Shown: one piece after another, positions 1 through 6,491 of the stretch
How positions within the stretch are numbered: position 1 is the first letter of the stretch
Layout of the letters: each line of letters starts with the position of its first letter
NCBI GenBank assembly: GCA_945919295.1
Contig: CAMEJC010000011.1
Span: forward strand, 1-32,011
Direction of reading: 5' to 3'
DNA: 32,011 nt
Source: an uncultured Mycoplasmatota bacterium
GTDB taxonomy: Bacteria; Bacillota_I; Bacilli_A; RF39; UBA660
Program-made: the position numbers and the translations under genes
The notes under the pieces: generated by a model
The model's database searches: none
Told to the model about the DNA's origin: nothing
What the model saw: only the letters and a program-made list of their open reading frames with translations

Positions 1-2
1 CT

Positions 3-794
3 TTATTTAAAAAGTATTGGCCTTGTGATTTACATATTGTTGGTAAAGAAATTGTTAGATTTCATACAATTATCTGGCCAATTATGCTGATGGCTCTTGA
101 TTTACCGCTTCCAAAGAAGGTATTTGGTCATGGATGGCTTGTTATTAATGGTGGTAAAATTTCAAAGAGTTTAGGTAATTATAAAGATCCTAGAGAATAT
201 ATTGATACTTATGGTGTCGATGCTATTAGATATTTTGCTTTGAGGGAAGTTCCTTTTGGTAGTGATGGTAATTTTTCAGAAGAAGCTCTTATCAGTAGAA
301 CTAATGGGGATTTAGCTAATATTCTTGGCAATTTGGTTAATAGAACTATTGGTATGGCTAATAAATATTTTGATGGTGTTATTAAAAATAAGAATGTTAA
401 GGAAGATATTGACAATAAATTAATTGAAGAGGCTGTAAATCTTAAGAAACATGTTGATAAATATATGGAAAAATTAGAGGTATCAAAAGCTCTTGATACT
501 ATATTTGATTTACTTAGAAGTTCCAATAAATATATTGATGAGACAATGCCTTGGGTACTTGCTAAAGATGATACTAAGAGAGATAGACTTGCGACTGTAC
601 TTTATAATCTAATTGAATCAATTAGAATTGCTACAGTACTTCTTCAAGCATTTATTCCAGATACTGCTGATAAGATTTTTTATCAGATTAATACTGATTT
701 AAAAGGATATGATACAATAGATAATTTTGGTGGATATGTATCTGGAACTAAGGTGAACAATCCAGAAGTTTTATTTAAAAGAATAGAGAACTAG
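3..794 (+). CDS. metG: Methionyl-tRNA synthetase, C-terminal part (5' end outside window)
   Basis: Class I aminoacyl-tRNA synthetase that charges tRNA-Met with methionine in the cytoplasm. The reading frame is open from base 3, upstream of the ORF-track ATG at 84, and gives 263 residues. It begins in the catalytic domain (WPCDLHIVGKEIVRFHTI) and carries the ATP-binding signature as KISKS, a common variant of KMSKS, followed by LGN. The all-helical anticodon-binding domain follows, with YIDETMPW, the tryptophan-bearing signature of MetRS. The protein stops soon after FKRIEN and has no C-terminal EMAP/Trbp111-like tRNA-binding domain, which B. subtilis MetS has. The N-terminal half lies off the left edge, so whether the gene is intact cannot be judged. 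A terminator overlaps the stop codon. tatD follows downstream, as in B. subtilis metS-yabD. Confidence 0.97.
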   Translation, partial: LFKKYWPCDLHIVGKEIVRFHTIIWPIMLMALDLPLPKKVFGHGWLVINGGKISKSLGNYKDPREYIDTYGVDAIRYFALREVPFGSDGNFSEEALISRTNGDLANILGNLVNRTIGMANKYFDGVIKNKNVKEDIDNKLIEEAVNLKKHVDKYMEKLEVSKALDTIFDLLRSSNKYIDETMPWVLAKDDTKRDRLATVLYNLIESIRIATVLLQAFIPDTADKIFYQINTDLKGYDTIDNFGGYVSGTKVNNPEVLFKRIEN

Positions 795-818
795 TTGATA
801 CTTGTTTCTCTTTTTTTG
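785..818 (+). terminator. Rho-independent terminator of metG
   Basis: AGAGAAC at 785-791 pairs with GTTTCTCT at 804-811 (one bulged T) and is followed by a run of seven T. The 5' arm includes the metG stop codon region. Confidence 0.75.
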
Positions 819-857
819 TAAAATGTTGTTTTTTTGCTTTACTAATATTAAAATATA

Positions 858-866
858 TGTTATATT
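858..866 (+). promoter_or_regulatory. Possible extended -10 promoter of the small membrane ORF
   Basis: TGTTATATT fits the TGnTATAAT extended -10 pattern that recurs before other genes in the window. There is no -35 box at the right distance. It lies about 40 bases before the start codon of the small ORF. Confidence 0.35.
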
Positions 867-906
867 TTGGATGTAGTGTTGCAGTAATTAGAAAAGGAGA
901 ATGGCA

Positions 907-1074
907 ATGCTTAAAACTAAAAATCGGGGAGTATTATTTAAAATTCTATTTTGTATTTTTGTTGTTGTTATGATTGGTTTGGTTTTTGCTGGTGAAAATG
1001 AAATTGATTTTGTTTATTTGGGATTAATATTTATACTTTTTTTAAAATTTTTAGTTGAATATATTAGAAAATAG
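907..1074 (+). CDS. Small two-helix membrane protein, unknown function
   Basis: This 55-residue ORF is too short for the supplied track. I place the start at the ATG at 907, because AGGAG at 895-899 sits seven bases before it; the ATG at 901 is only one base from the same site. The product begins with a short basic stretch (MLKTKNRG), then a hydrophobic segment (about residues 9-26), a short polar loop (GENEID), a second hydrophobic segment (about 32-48), and ends in EYIRK. It is therefore probably an integral membrane hairpin with both ends in the cytoplasm. It stands between the metG terminator and tatD, with a possible promoter upstream and a weak hairpin after it. I recognise no family. 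Its support is the ribosome binding site, the clean two-helix pattern and the fit to the gap. Confidence 0.6.
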   Translation: MLKTKNRGVLFKILFCIFVVVMIGLVFAGENEIDFVYLGLIFILFLKFLVEYIRK

Positions 1075-1076
1075 TT

Positions 1077-1103
1077 ATACTATGTAATTAGTATGATTTT
1101 TTT
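1077..1103 (+). terminator. Weak hairpin with T tract before tatD
   Basis: ATACTA (1077-1082) and TAGTAT (1089-1094) form a six-pair AT-rich stem followed by GA and seven T. It ends just before the tatD Shine-Dalgarno GGAGG. It could be a weak terminator of the small ORF or an attenuator for tatD. Confidence 0.35.
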
Positions 1104-1114
1104 ATGGAGGAATT

Positions 1115-1882
1115 ATGTTTATCGATACACACTGTCATATATTTAATGAATATTATAATAATATAGATGAACTTATTGAAGATTGTAAAATTAATGGTAT
1201 TAGTAAAATTATTGTAAATGGCTGTGATATTAAATCTAATATGGAGGTTATTAAACTTATTTCTAAATATAATAATGTTTATGGTGCAATAGGATTTCAT
1301 CCTACTGAACTTAGAAATATTGTTGATGATGATATTTGTTTGGAGTGGCTCGAAAATAATATTGATAATAAAAAAATTGTTGCAGTAGGAGAGATTGGCC
1401 TAGATTATCATTATAATGATACTGATAAGGAAAAGCAATTAATGATGTTTAAGAGACAACTTGATATTGCTACCAAATACAATAAACCAGTAATTATTCA
1501 TAGCAGAGATGCTATTCAAGATACATATAATTTGCTTAAAAAATATAAATTAAATGGAAGTATACATTGCTTTAGTGGTTCGGTAGAAATGGCTAGGTTA
1601 TTTACTAGTCTTGGTTATAAAATAGGAATAGGTGGTATAATTACTTATAAAAATGCTAAAACTATAAAAGAAGTAGTAAGAGACACTGATTTAGCATATA
1701 TTTTATTGGAGACAGACTCTCCTTATTTGGCTCCTGAGCCATATAGGGGAAAATCTAATAGGCCTTCTTATATTCCGATTATCGCTGATGAAATAGCAAG
1801 ATTAAAAAATACTTCAATAACAGAAGTTGCAAGGGTTACAACGATGAATGCAGAGGCAATATTTGACTTTTTTTCTGAATAG
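1115..1882 (+). CDS. tatD: TatD-family metal-dependent 3'-5' DNase
   Basis: This 255-residue TIM-barrel amidohydrolase-like nuclease is a normal-length member of the TatD/YabD family, cytoplasmic enzymes that remove nucleotides from DNA 3' ends and are linked to repair and DNA degradation. Visible metal-binding elements in order are DTHCH near the N terminus (two His), GEIGLDYHY near residue 93 (the bridging Glu), HSRDA near 130, HCFSGS near 153, and ETDSPYLAPEP near 200 (the conserved Asp). All the expected ligands are present. The start is the ATG after GGAGGAATT. The gene sits after metG and before a 3D-domain gene, matching metS-yabD-yabE in B. subtilis. Family assignment is secure; the exact substrate in this organism is inferred. 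Confidence 0.96.
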   Translation: MFIDTHCHIFNEYYNNIDELIEDCKINGISKIIVNGCDIKSNMEVIKLISKYNNVYGAIGFHPTELRNIVDDDICLEWLENNIDNKKIVAVGEIGLDYHYNDTDKEKQLMMFKRQLDIATKYNKPVIIHSRDAIQDTYNLLKKYKLNGSIHCFSGSVEMARLFTSLGYKIGIGGIITYKNAKTIKEVVRDTDLAYILLETDSPYLAPEPYRGKSNRPSYIPIIADEIARLKNTSITEVARVTTMNAEAIFDFFSE

Positions 1883-1924
1883 TGTTACAATTAATATGCT
1901 TAAAATATTAATGAGGTGAGACAA

Positions 1925-2629
1925 ATGAAGAAAATAACTGCTAAAGTTATAACTATTTCTTCGCAAATATTAGTAGTTAGTATATTTTTAGTATTATTAT
2001 TTTCTAGTAAAGGAAGTAATAATAAATTAGTTATTGTCGATAATAATAATTTTGATAAAATGGCAGATTCGACATTAAGTCTGTTTAAAGAAGAGGAAAT
2101 GCTTACAAGTGCTTCTTCAGATGATGTTATTGTTAGTTTATCTGATGATGAAGAGCAGGATGAAGAAAGTAAAGCAGTGGTTAAGGAGAAAGAACCCGCT
2201 CCTGAGCAAACAAAACTTGAGGAGAAGCAACCTATGTTAAATCTGTTCTATGATAATCCTGTTATTGGGGATCCATATTATGGAAAAATAACTGGATATG
2301 GGCCAGATTGTTCTGGATGTACTACTGGTTGTACTAGAACAGGACATAATTTATATAATTCTATATATTATGAAGATAGTGAATATGGGACTGTTAGAAT
2401 TTTAGCGGCTGATCCTAGTTTTGGTAAATATGCTATTTTTAGAGTTAGCAATGTACCTGGAATGGATCCTTTTATTGGGATTGTTTTAGATACAGGTGGA
2501 AATGTTGGATTTGGAAAAGGTACTTTATTTGATTTAGCTTTTGCTACAGAAAGCGATCCCATTGTTTACAGTATAAGTGGTAGTACCGATGTTAAATTTG
2601 AACTTTTAAGAGAAGGAGTTAGTTGGTAA
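1925..2629 (+). CDS. Membrane-anchored 3D-domain protein (YabE/YocH type)
   Basis: This 234-residue protein has a single N-terminal membrane segment (about residues 8-27), then an acidic, low-complexity linker rich in Glu and Asp (to about residue 110), then a C-terminal 3D domain. That domain is named for three Asp residues, seen here as RILAADPS, IVLDTGGN and LFDLAFA; it adopts a double-psi beta-barrel and is found in cell-wall lytic transglycosylases of the MltA/YabE/YocH kind. The segment before the first Asp contains three Cys (CSGCTTGC). The protein probably acts on peptidoglycan outside the membrane. The ORF-track start at 1916 is a GTG inside the Shine-Dalgarno GAGGTGAG; the ATG at 1925 is well spaced from it. 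No G5 or DUF348 domain is present, unlike YabE. A strong terminator overlaps the stop. Confidence 0.88.
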   Translation: MKKITAKVITISSQILVVSIFLVLLFSSKGSNNKLVIVDNNNFDKMADSTLSLFKEEEMLTSASSDDVIVSLSDDEEQDEESKAVVKEKEPAPEQTKLEEKQPMLNLFYDNPVIGDPYYGKITGYGPDCSGCTTGCTRTGHNLYNSIYYEDSEYGTVRILAADPSFGKYAIFRVSNVPGMDPFIGIVLDTGGNVGFGKGTLFDLAFATESDPIVYSISGSTDVKFELLREGVSW

Positions 2630-2647
2630 AACTAACTTTTTTATTTT
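2618..2647 (+). terminator. Terminator after the 3D-domain gene
   Basis: GTTAGTT (2618-2624), loop GGTAA, AACTAAC (2630-2636), then six T. The seven-pair stem contains the last codons, and the stop codon is in the loop. Confidence 0.88.
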
Positions 2648-2672
2648 TCGACTTTTTTTTAAAACTAATTAT

Positions 2673-2680
2673 CATATAAT
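2673..2680 (+). promoter_or_regulatory. Candidate -10 box of spoIID
   Basis: CATATAAT lies 18 bases before the spoIID ATG. It differs by one base from the sigma-E -10 consensus CATACAAT and also contains a sigma-A TATAAT. No ATA-type -35 is present at the usual distance, because that region is a T run. spoIID is a sigma-E gene in B. subtilis, but the sigma factor here cannot be decided. Confidence 0.4.
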
Positions 2681-2698
2681 TTTAATGGAGTGAAAAAA

Positions 2699-3625
2699 AT
2701 GAAGAAAATATTATTTATAACAATAGTAATTATTTTTATTCCTTTTGTGATAGTTTGTTTTTATAAAATAGATGAAAAAAAAGAAATAAAATTAAATTAT
2801 GTTTCTAATACTATTATTAGAGTAAAGAGAATATCTACGGAGAATATTGAATTTTTGCCACTCGAGGAATATATTGTTGGGGTTTTGGCAGGTGAAATGC
2901 CAATATATTTTGAAAAAGAGGCTTTTAAAGCTCAAGCAGTGGCAGCAAGAAGTTATGCTTTAAAAAGAATTGAATATAATAAAGATAATGATTATGATGT
3001 CGTTGATTCTATTATTAATCAGGTTTATTTGGATAATGATTATTTGAAGTCTGCTTGGGGAAGTGATTATACAAAAAATATTAATAAGCTTAGAGAAGTT
3101 GTTAATGAAACTAGTTTGGAATATTTAGATTATGATGGGGAAGTTATTGATGCTTTGTTTTTTTCTACTAGTAATGGATATACTGAGACTGCTTCAATAG
3201 TATTTAATATTGACCTTCCATATTTGCAAAGTGTAAAATCTTCATGGGATGAAAAAACTAGTTCAGTATTTAGATCAGTGACTACGATTCCAATTGGAGA
3301 TTTTTATAATAAACTAGATCTTGAATATTCTGATAGTTTGGATGTTAAAATTTTGAAAAGGAGTAGTACTAATAGAATTATTAGTTTAAGCATTAATGGT
3401 ATTGAATTTACTGGCAAGACTTTATATGATAAATTAGGACTTAAATCAACTGATTTTTCCTTAAAAAAGGATGGTAATAATATAGTTGTTGCTACTGTTG
3501 GATATGGACATGGTGTTGGTATGAGTCAATATGGTGCTGAAGGAATGGCAGAGGAAGGATATGATTATAAAGATATTTTGAAATATTATTATACTGGAAC
3601 TACTATTAAAAAAATTGAAAATTAG
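2699..3625 (+). CDS. spoIID: Stage II sporulation protein D, engulfment lytic transglycosylase
   Basis: SpoIID is the mother-cell membrane protein that cleaves glycan strands during engulfment of the forespore, working with SpoIIM and SpoIIP. This 308-residue protein has one N-terminal membrane anchor (about residues 4-22) and an extracytoplasmic catalytic domain. LEEYIVGVLAGEMP carries the catalytic Glu, and KAQAVAARSYALKR follows as in the family. The C-terminal GYGHGVGMSQYGAEGMAEEG is the standard closing signature. The ORF-track start at 2690 is a GTG within the Shine-Dalgarno GGAGTG; the ATG at 2699 is correctly spaced. Length is close to the family norm. spoIIQ, spoIIID and mbl follow, the same neighbourhood as in B. 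subtilis. Neither spoIIM nor spoIIP is in this window. Confidence 0.96.
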   Translation: MKKILFITIVIIFIPFVIVCFYKIDEKKEIKLNYVSNTIIRVKRISTENIEFLPLEEYIVGVLAGEMPIYFEKEAFKAQAVAARSYALKRIEYNKDNDYDVVDSIINQVYLDNDYLKSAWGSDYTKNINKLREVVNETSLEYLDYDGEVIDALFFSTSNGYTETASIVFNIDLPYLQSVKSSWDEKTSSVFRSVTTIPIGDFYNKLDLEYSDSLDVKILKRSSTNRIISLSINGIEFTGKTLYDKLGLKSTDFSLKKDGNNIVVATVGYGHGVGMSQYGAEGMAEEGYDYKDILKYYYTGTTIKKIEN

Positions 3626-3626
3626 A

Positions 3627-3655
3627 GTATATATTTTTTATTTTAGGAAACAATT
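3627..3655 (+). promoter_or_regulatory. Sigma-F-type forespore promoter of spoIIQ
   Basis: GTATA (3627-3631), a 14-base spacer, then GGAAACAATT (3646-3655). This fits the published sigma-F/sigma-G consensus GYWTA-N15-GGNRANAMTW at every defined position, with the spacer one base short. spoIIQ is a sigma-F gene in B. subtilis. Transcription would start close to 3661, giving a very short leader that begins near the Shine-Dalgarno AGAGGTG. Confidence 0.65.
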
Positions 3656-3672
3656 ATATTAGAGGTGAAAAT

Positions 3673-4314
3673 ATGAATAGTAGAAGAATTAAACCAGTAT
3701 TAGTTCCTGTAATTTATGGAGTATGTGTTGTTGCGTTTTTGTTTAGTATGTATTTTGCTCAAAAATTTGCTAAGAATTTATTGTTTCAAAAACAATCTGA
3801 TATTGAGTATGTTGATGGTGAAATAACAGAAAGTGAGAATAAAGATATTCCTGTGGTTAGTACTTCTGTTAAAATTGTTAAGCCATATTTGGATGATACA
3901 GTGAAACTAGTTAGGTCTTTTTATGACTATGAAGGAGACTCTGCTGATCAGGAAAAAGCAATTATTTTTTATGAGGATACTTATATGCAAAATTCTGGTG
4001 CTGATTATGCAAATGAAAATGTATTTGATGTTATCTCTATTTTAGATGGAACTGTTATATCAGTGGAAGATAATGATATTTTAGGTACTACTGTTGAAGT
4101 TAGGCATAGCAATGAATTGATCTCTGTTTATCAAAGTTTATCTGATGTATCTGTAAAAGAAAATGATCAAATTATTCAAGGACAAATAATTGCGAAAAGT
4201 GGTACTTCAAATATTAATAAAGATTTAGGTAATCATCTACATTTTGAGTTATATTATAAGGGAAAAATTGTTAATCCTGAAGAATATTATAATAAATCAG
4301 TAGATGAACTATAG
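3673..4314 (+). CDS. spoIIQ: SpoIIQ-like forespore engulfment protein with degenerate LytM/M23 domain
   Basis: SpoIIQ is the forespore membrane protein whose extracellular LytM domain docks with mother-cell SpoIIIAH to form the channel between the two compartments. This 213-residue protein has one N-terminal membrane segment (about residues 9-27) and an M23 fold in the second half. The fold shows FDVISILDGTVIS, VEVRHSNELISVYQSLSDVSV and NHLHFELYYKGKIVNP. The first zinc ligand, normally His in HxGxD, is Asn (NSGAD), and the usual YxHLS is YQSLS, so two active-site His are missing although the HLH motif remains. The domain should therefore bind rather than cut, as reported for B. subtilis SpoIIQ. 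AGAGGTG precedes the ATG. A sigma-F-type promoter lies directly upstream, and spoIID and spoIIID flank it. Confidence 0.9.
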   Translation: MNSRRIKPVLVPVIYGVCVVAFLFSMYFAQKFAKNLLFQKQSDIEYVDGEITESENKDIPVVSTSVKIVKPYLDDTVKLVRSFYDYEGDSADQEKAIIFYEDTYMQNSGADYANENVFDVISILDGTVISVEDNDILGTTVEVRHSNELISVYQSLSDVSVKENDQIIQGQIIAKSGTSNINKDLGNHLHFELYYKGKIVNPEEYYNKSVDEL

Positions 4315-4332
4315 GCAGTAATGCCTTTTTTT
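4313..4332 (+). terminator. Terminator of spoIIQ
   Basis: AGGCA, loop GTAA, TGCCT, then seven T, starting on the spoIIQ stop codon. The stem is short (five pairs) but is the most GC-rich in this stretch. Confidence 0.7.
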
Positions 4333-4361
4333 ACATAATATATTTCATTAATTAATATAAT
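4333..4361 (+). promoter_or_regulatory. Possible sigma-E promoter of spoIIID
   Basis: ACATAAT (4333-4339), 14-base spacer, AATATAAT (4354-4361). This resembles sigma-E KMATAWW-N14-CATACAAT with one mismatch in the -35 and two in the -10. The position, directly before the spoIIID Shine-Dalgarno, suits a sigma-E gene. In such AT-rich DNA a chance match is quite possible. Confidence 0.4.
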
Positions 4362-4377
4362 ATATTGGGTGAAATAT

Positions 4378-4635
4378 ATGGATAAGAGAATATATGATAG
4401 AGTAATTAATGAATCTATATATATTATCAATACGAATAAAACGATTAGGGAAGTTGCTAATGAGTTCGATGTATCAAAAAGCACTGTTCATAAAGATATG
4501 AGGGAAAGGCTTTACTTAATTGACAAAAATTTGTATGATAAAGTGTCAAGTATTTTAGCATATCATATCGATATTAAACATATTAGAGGTGGAGAATCAA
4601 CAAAAAGAAAGTTTTTAGAGAAAAAGTGTAATTAA
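4378..4635 (+). CDS. spoIIID: Sporulation transcriptional regulator SpoIIID
   Basis: SpoIIID is the small helix-turn-helix regulator that switches mother-cell genes on or off after sigma-E and before sigma-K. The 85-residue product matches the family along nearly its whole length: TIREVANEFDVSKSTVHKDM is the helix-turn-helix (about residues 20-40), and the C-terminal basic element IKHIRGGESTKRKF is the second DNA-contacting part. The ORF-track start at 4369 is a GTG inside the Shine-Dalgarno GGGTGA; the ATG at 4378 is nine bases later and is preferred. It sits between spoIIQ and mbl as in B. subtilis. The window supplies sigma-E and sigma-F target genes but none of the sigma factors themselves. 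Confidence 0.96.
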   Translation: MDKRIYDRVINESIYIINTNKTIREVANEFDVSKSTVHKDMRERLYLIDKNLYDKVSSILAYHIDIKHIRGGESTKRKFLEKKCN

Positions 4636-4658
4636 AAGTATAAAAAATAGCCAAATTG

Positions 4659-4667
4659 TGGTAAAAT
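4659..4667 (+). promoter_or_regulatory. Extended -10 promoter of mbl
   Basis: TGGTAAAAT fits TGnTAtAAT with one mismatch and lies 21 bases before the mbl ATG. No -35 box is clear. Confidence 0.5.
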
Positions 4668-4688
4668 GTAAATAGGGATGGTGATTTA

Positions 4689-5681
4689 ATGTTTAACAAA
4701 GATATCGGAATTGATTTGGGAACCGCGAATGTACTTATATATATTAAAGGTCAGGGTATTGTTTTGAATGAACCATCTGTTGTTGCAATTGATGCTGATA
4801 CGAAAAAACCTTTAGCTGTTGGATCTGAAGCACATGAAATGCTTGGGAGGACACCTGGTAAAGTAAAGGCAATTAAACCTATGAAAGATGGTGTTATTGC
4901 AGATTTTGAGACTACGGAAGTTATGCTTAATTATTTTATTAAGAAAATTAACGGTAAAAGTTTTTTTTCTAGACCTAGAATACTTATTTGTTGTCCTTCA
5001 AATATAACTCAAGTTGAAAAAAATGCTATTAAAGAAGCTGCTGAAAGAACTGGTGCTAAAAAAGTATTTTTAGAGGAAGAACCTAAAGTTGCTTCAATTG
5101 GTGCAGGAATGGATATTTCCAAACCTAGTGGCAATATGGTTATTGATATTGGTGGGGGTACTACTGATATTGCTATTTTATCTTTAGGTGGAGTTGTAAA
5201 TAGTTCTTCAATTAGAATAGCAGGTAATGCTTTTGATAATGATATTGTAAAATATATTAAAGATAAATATAAATTGCTTGTGGGAGAAAGGACTGCTGAA
5301 GATATTAAGATAACAATTGGAACAGTATTTCCTGGTTCGAGAAATGAAAAAATGGAAGTTAGGGGAAGAGATTTAGTTACAGGGCTTCCTCATACAATAA
5401 CTCTTACTTCTGATGAAGTAGAAGAAGCTTTAAGAGAGAGTGTTTATACAATTATTCATGCAGTAAAAGGTATTTTGGAGCAGACCCCTCCAGAGTTATC
5501 AGCGGATATTATCGATAAAGGCATTGTTCTTACTGGTGGAGGAGCAATGGTTGATGGATTTTCTCAGGTTCTATCTCAAGAACTTAAGGTACCTGTCTTT
5601 ATTGCGGAATCTCCTCTTACTTGTGTAGCAGAAGGTACTGGAATACTATTAGATAATTTATATATGTTAGAAAGACAATAA
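4689..5681 (+). CDS. mbl: MreB-family actin-like cell-shape protein Mbl
   Basis: This 330-residue bacterial actin forms membrane-associated filaments that direct lateral wall synthesis. The actin-fold nucleotide motifs are all visible: phosphate-1 GIDLGTAN near residue 7, phosphate-2 VIDIGGGTTDIAI in the middle, and the adenosine motif VLTGGGAMVDG near residue 285. The N-terminal hydrophobic MFNKDIGI can serve as membrane contact. Length and motifs fit MreB, Mbl and MreBH equally well. I call it Mbl because it directly follows spoIIID, as in B. subtilis, and there is no mreC or mreD next to it. An extended -10 promoter separates it from spoIIID, so it is probably also expressed in vegetative cells. 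Confidence 0.92.
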   Translation: MFNKDIGIDLGTANVLIYIKGQGIVLNEPSVVAIDADTKKPLAVGSEAHEMLGRTPGKVKAIKPMKDGVIADFETTEVMLNYFIKKINGKSFFSRPRILICCPSNITQVEKNAIKEAAERTGAKKVFLEEEPKVASIGAGMDISKPSGNMVIDIGGGTTDIAILSLGGVVNSSSIRIAGNAFDNDIVKYIKDKYKLLVGERTAEDIKITIGTVFPGSRNEKMEVRGRDLVTGLPHTITLTSDEVEEALRESVYTIIHAVKGILEQTPPELSADIIDKGIVLTGGGAMVDGFSQVLSQELKVPVFIAESPLTCVAEGTGILLDNLYMLERQ

Positions 5682-5694
5682 TTTTGTCTTTTTT
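5671..5694 (+). terminator. Terminator of mbl
   Basis: AAAGACAA and TTGTCTTT form an eight-pair stem around a loop that holds the mbl stop codon, followed by T residues. Confidence 0.8.
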
Positions 5695-5761
5695 CTTAAA
5701 AAGTAAAAGTGTAAATATTATGTAAAAAAGGAAGTGATTATATTTTATTTATTTCTTTTTT

Positions 5762-5770
5762 TGCTATAAT
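5762..5770 (+). promoter_or_regulatory. Extended -10 promoter of rpiB
   Basis: TGCTATAAT is a perfect TGnTATAAT 15 bases before the first candidate ATG of rpiB. The -35 region is a T-rich tract without a clear box. Confidence 0.6.
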
Positions 5771-5785
5771 TAGTATAGAAAGAAG

Positions 5786-6229
5786 ATGATGTTAATGAGA
5801 ATTGGTTTAGCTAGTGACCATCGTGGTTATAGAGCAAAGCAAATGCTTAAAGATAGTTTATATAGATATGAAGTAATCGATTATGGTACTGATACTGAAG
5901 ATTCGGTTGACTTTCCTATTTATGCTAAAAAATTAGGGACTGCTCTTCAAAAAGGTGAAATAGATTTAGCTATTGCAATATGTGGTACTGGTATTGGTAT
6001 GAGTATTACTTTAAATAAAATGAAGGGTGTATATTGTGCTAAAGTTTCTAATATTAGTGAAGCTACTTTATGTAAATCACACAATGATGCTAATGCTATT
6101 GCTTTGTCTGAAGATATGGATGATGATTTAATGTTGGAAGTAGTTAATAAATTTATTGAAACTCCTTTTTCAAATGTAAGTAAATATATAAGAAGAAATG
6201 ATATGATTAAGGAACTTGAAAATGATTAA
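5786..6229 (+). CDS. rpiB: Ribose-5-phosphate isomerase B
   Basis: RpiB interconverts ribose 5-phosphate and ribulose 5-phosphate in the pentose phosphate pathway. The 147-residue product shows the RpiB/LacAB sugar-phosphate isomerase pattern: IGLASDHRGY at the N terminus (Asp and His of the active site), YGTDTEDSVDFPIYA near 40, and ICGTGIGMSI near 70 with the catalytic Cys and the anion-binding Gly-Thr-Gly. Another conserved element, NDANAIALS, lies near residue 110. LacA/LacB are relatives, but no other galactose genes are nearby and the chain length fits RpiB. Three in-frame ATGs (5786, 5789, 5795) compete; the last gives the usual MRIGLASDH start, but no strong Shine-Dalgarno decides. 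The gene overlaps the following DUF1146 ORF. Confidence 0.92.
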   Translation: MMLMRIGLASDHRGYRAKQMLKDSLYRYEVIDYGTDTEDSVDFPIYAKKLGTALQKGEIDLAIAICGTGIGMSITLNKMKGVYCAKVSNISEATLCKSHNDANAIALSEDMDDDLMLEVVNKFIETPFSNVSKYIRRNDMIKELEND

Positions 6230-6410
6230 GTTTATTTTATATTTGCTTGTTATACCTATTATTATTTATTCTGTTGATAGTGTTAATATAAATAAGTTAT
6301 TTAAGGCTAACAAAATGTATCAAGCAAAAATATTTTATATATTAATTGTTTTTTCTTTAGCTTATTTAGTTACTAATTTTTTATGTGATTTTATGTATGC
6401 AATTAAATAG
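6222..6410 (+). CDS. DUF1146 (YwzB-like) small membrane protein
   Basis: This 62-residue protein has two hydrophobic segments (about residues 3-17 and 39-58) separated by a short basic loop, NKLFKANKMYQAK. The loop and the second helix, ending SLAYLVTNFLCDFM, match the DUF1146/YwzB pattern, in which a K-x-Q loop is followed by a helix with YLVxNF. The function of this Firmicutes family is unknown. In B. subtilis ywzB lies near spoIID and murAA, so its presence a few genes from spoIID supports the call. The ORF track uses TTG at 6216; I prefer the ATG at 6222, with AAGGA eight bases upstream. It overlaps the end of rpiB by eight bases, so the two are translated from one message. Confidence 0.82.
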   Translation: MIKFILYLLVIPIIIYSVDSVNINKLFKANKMYQAKIFYILIVFSLAYLVTNFLCDFMYAIK

Positions 6411-6456
6411 AGAATTTGATTTTTATTAAATTAAAAAGAATTCTTTTATTTTTTTT
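6409..6456 (+). terminator. Probable AT-rich terminator after the DUF1146 gene
   Basis: AGAGAATT (6409-6416) can pair with AATTCTTT (6439-6446) with one G-U pair, followed by TA and a run of eight T. The loop is long and the stem is AT-rich, so this is tentative. Confidence 0.4.
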
Positions 6457-6463
6457 GATAATA

Positions 6464-6472
6464 TGTTAAAAT
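6464..6472 (+). promoter_or_regulatory. Extended -10 promoter of dusB
   Basis: TGTTAAAAT fits TGnTAtAAT with one mismatch, 19 bases before the dusB ATG. No clear -35. Confidence 0.5.
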
Positions 6473-6491
6473 ACTAGCAAGAGGGATTTTT

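Noticed and set aside
3-794. MetRS KISKS instead of KMSKS as a damaged active site
   Set aside because: KISKS is a tolerated variant and the surrounding catalytic and anticodon-binding phrases are normal.
1088-1300. Minus-strand ORFs such as 209-526, 1088-1300, 6600-7025, 21860-22153 and 25535-25909
   Set aside because: They lie inside well-identified genes on the other strand, have low-complexity Asn/Ile/Ser/Phe-rich translations typical of AT-rich antisense frames, and show no family motif.
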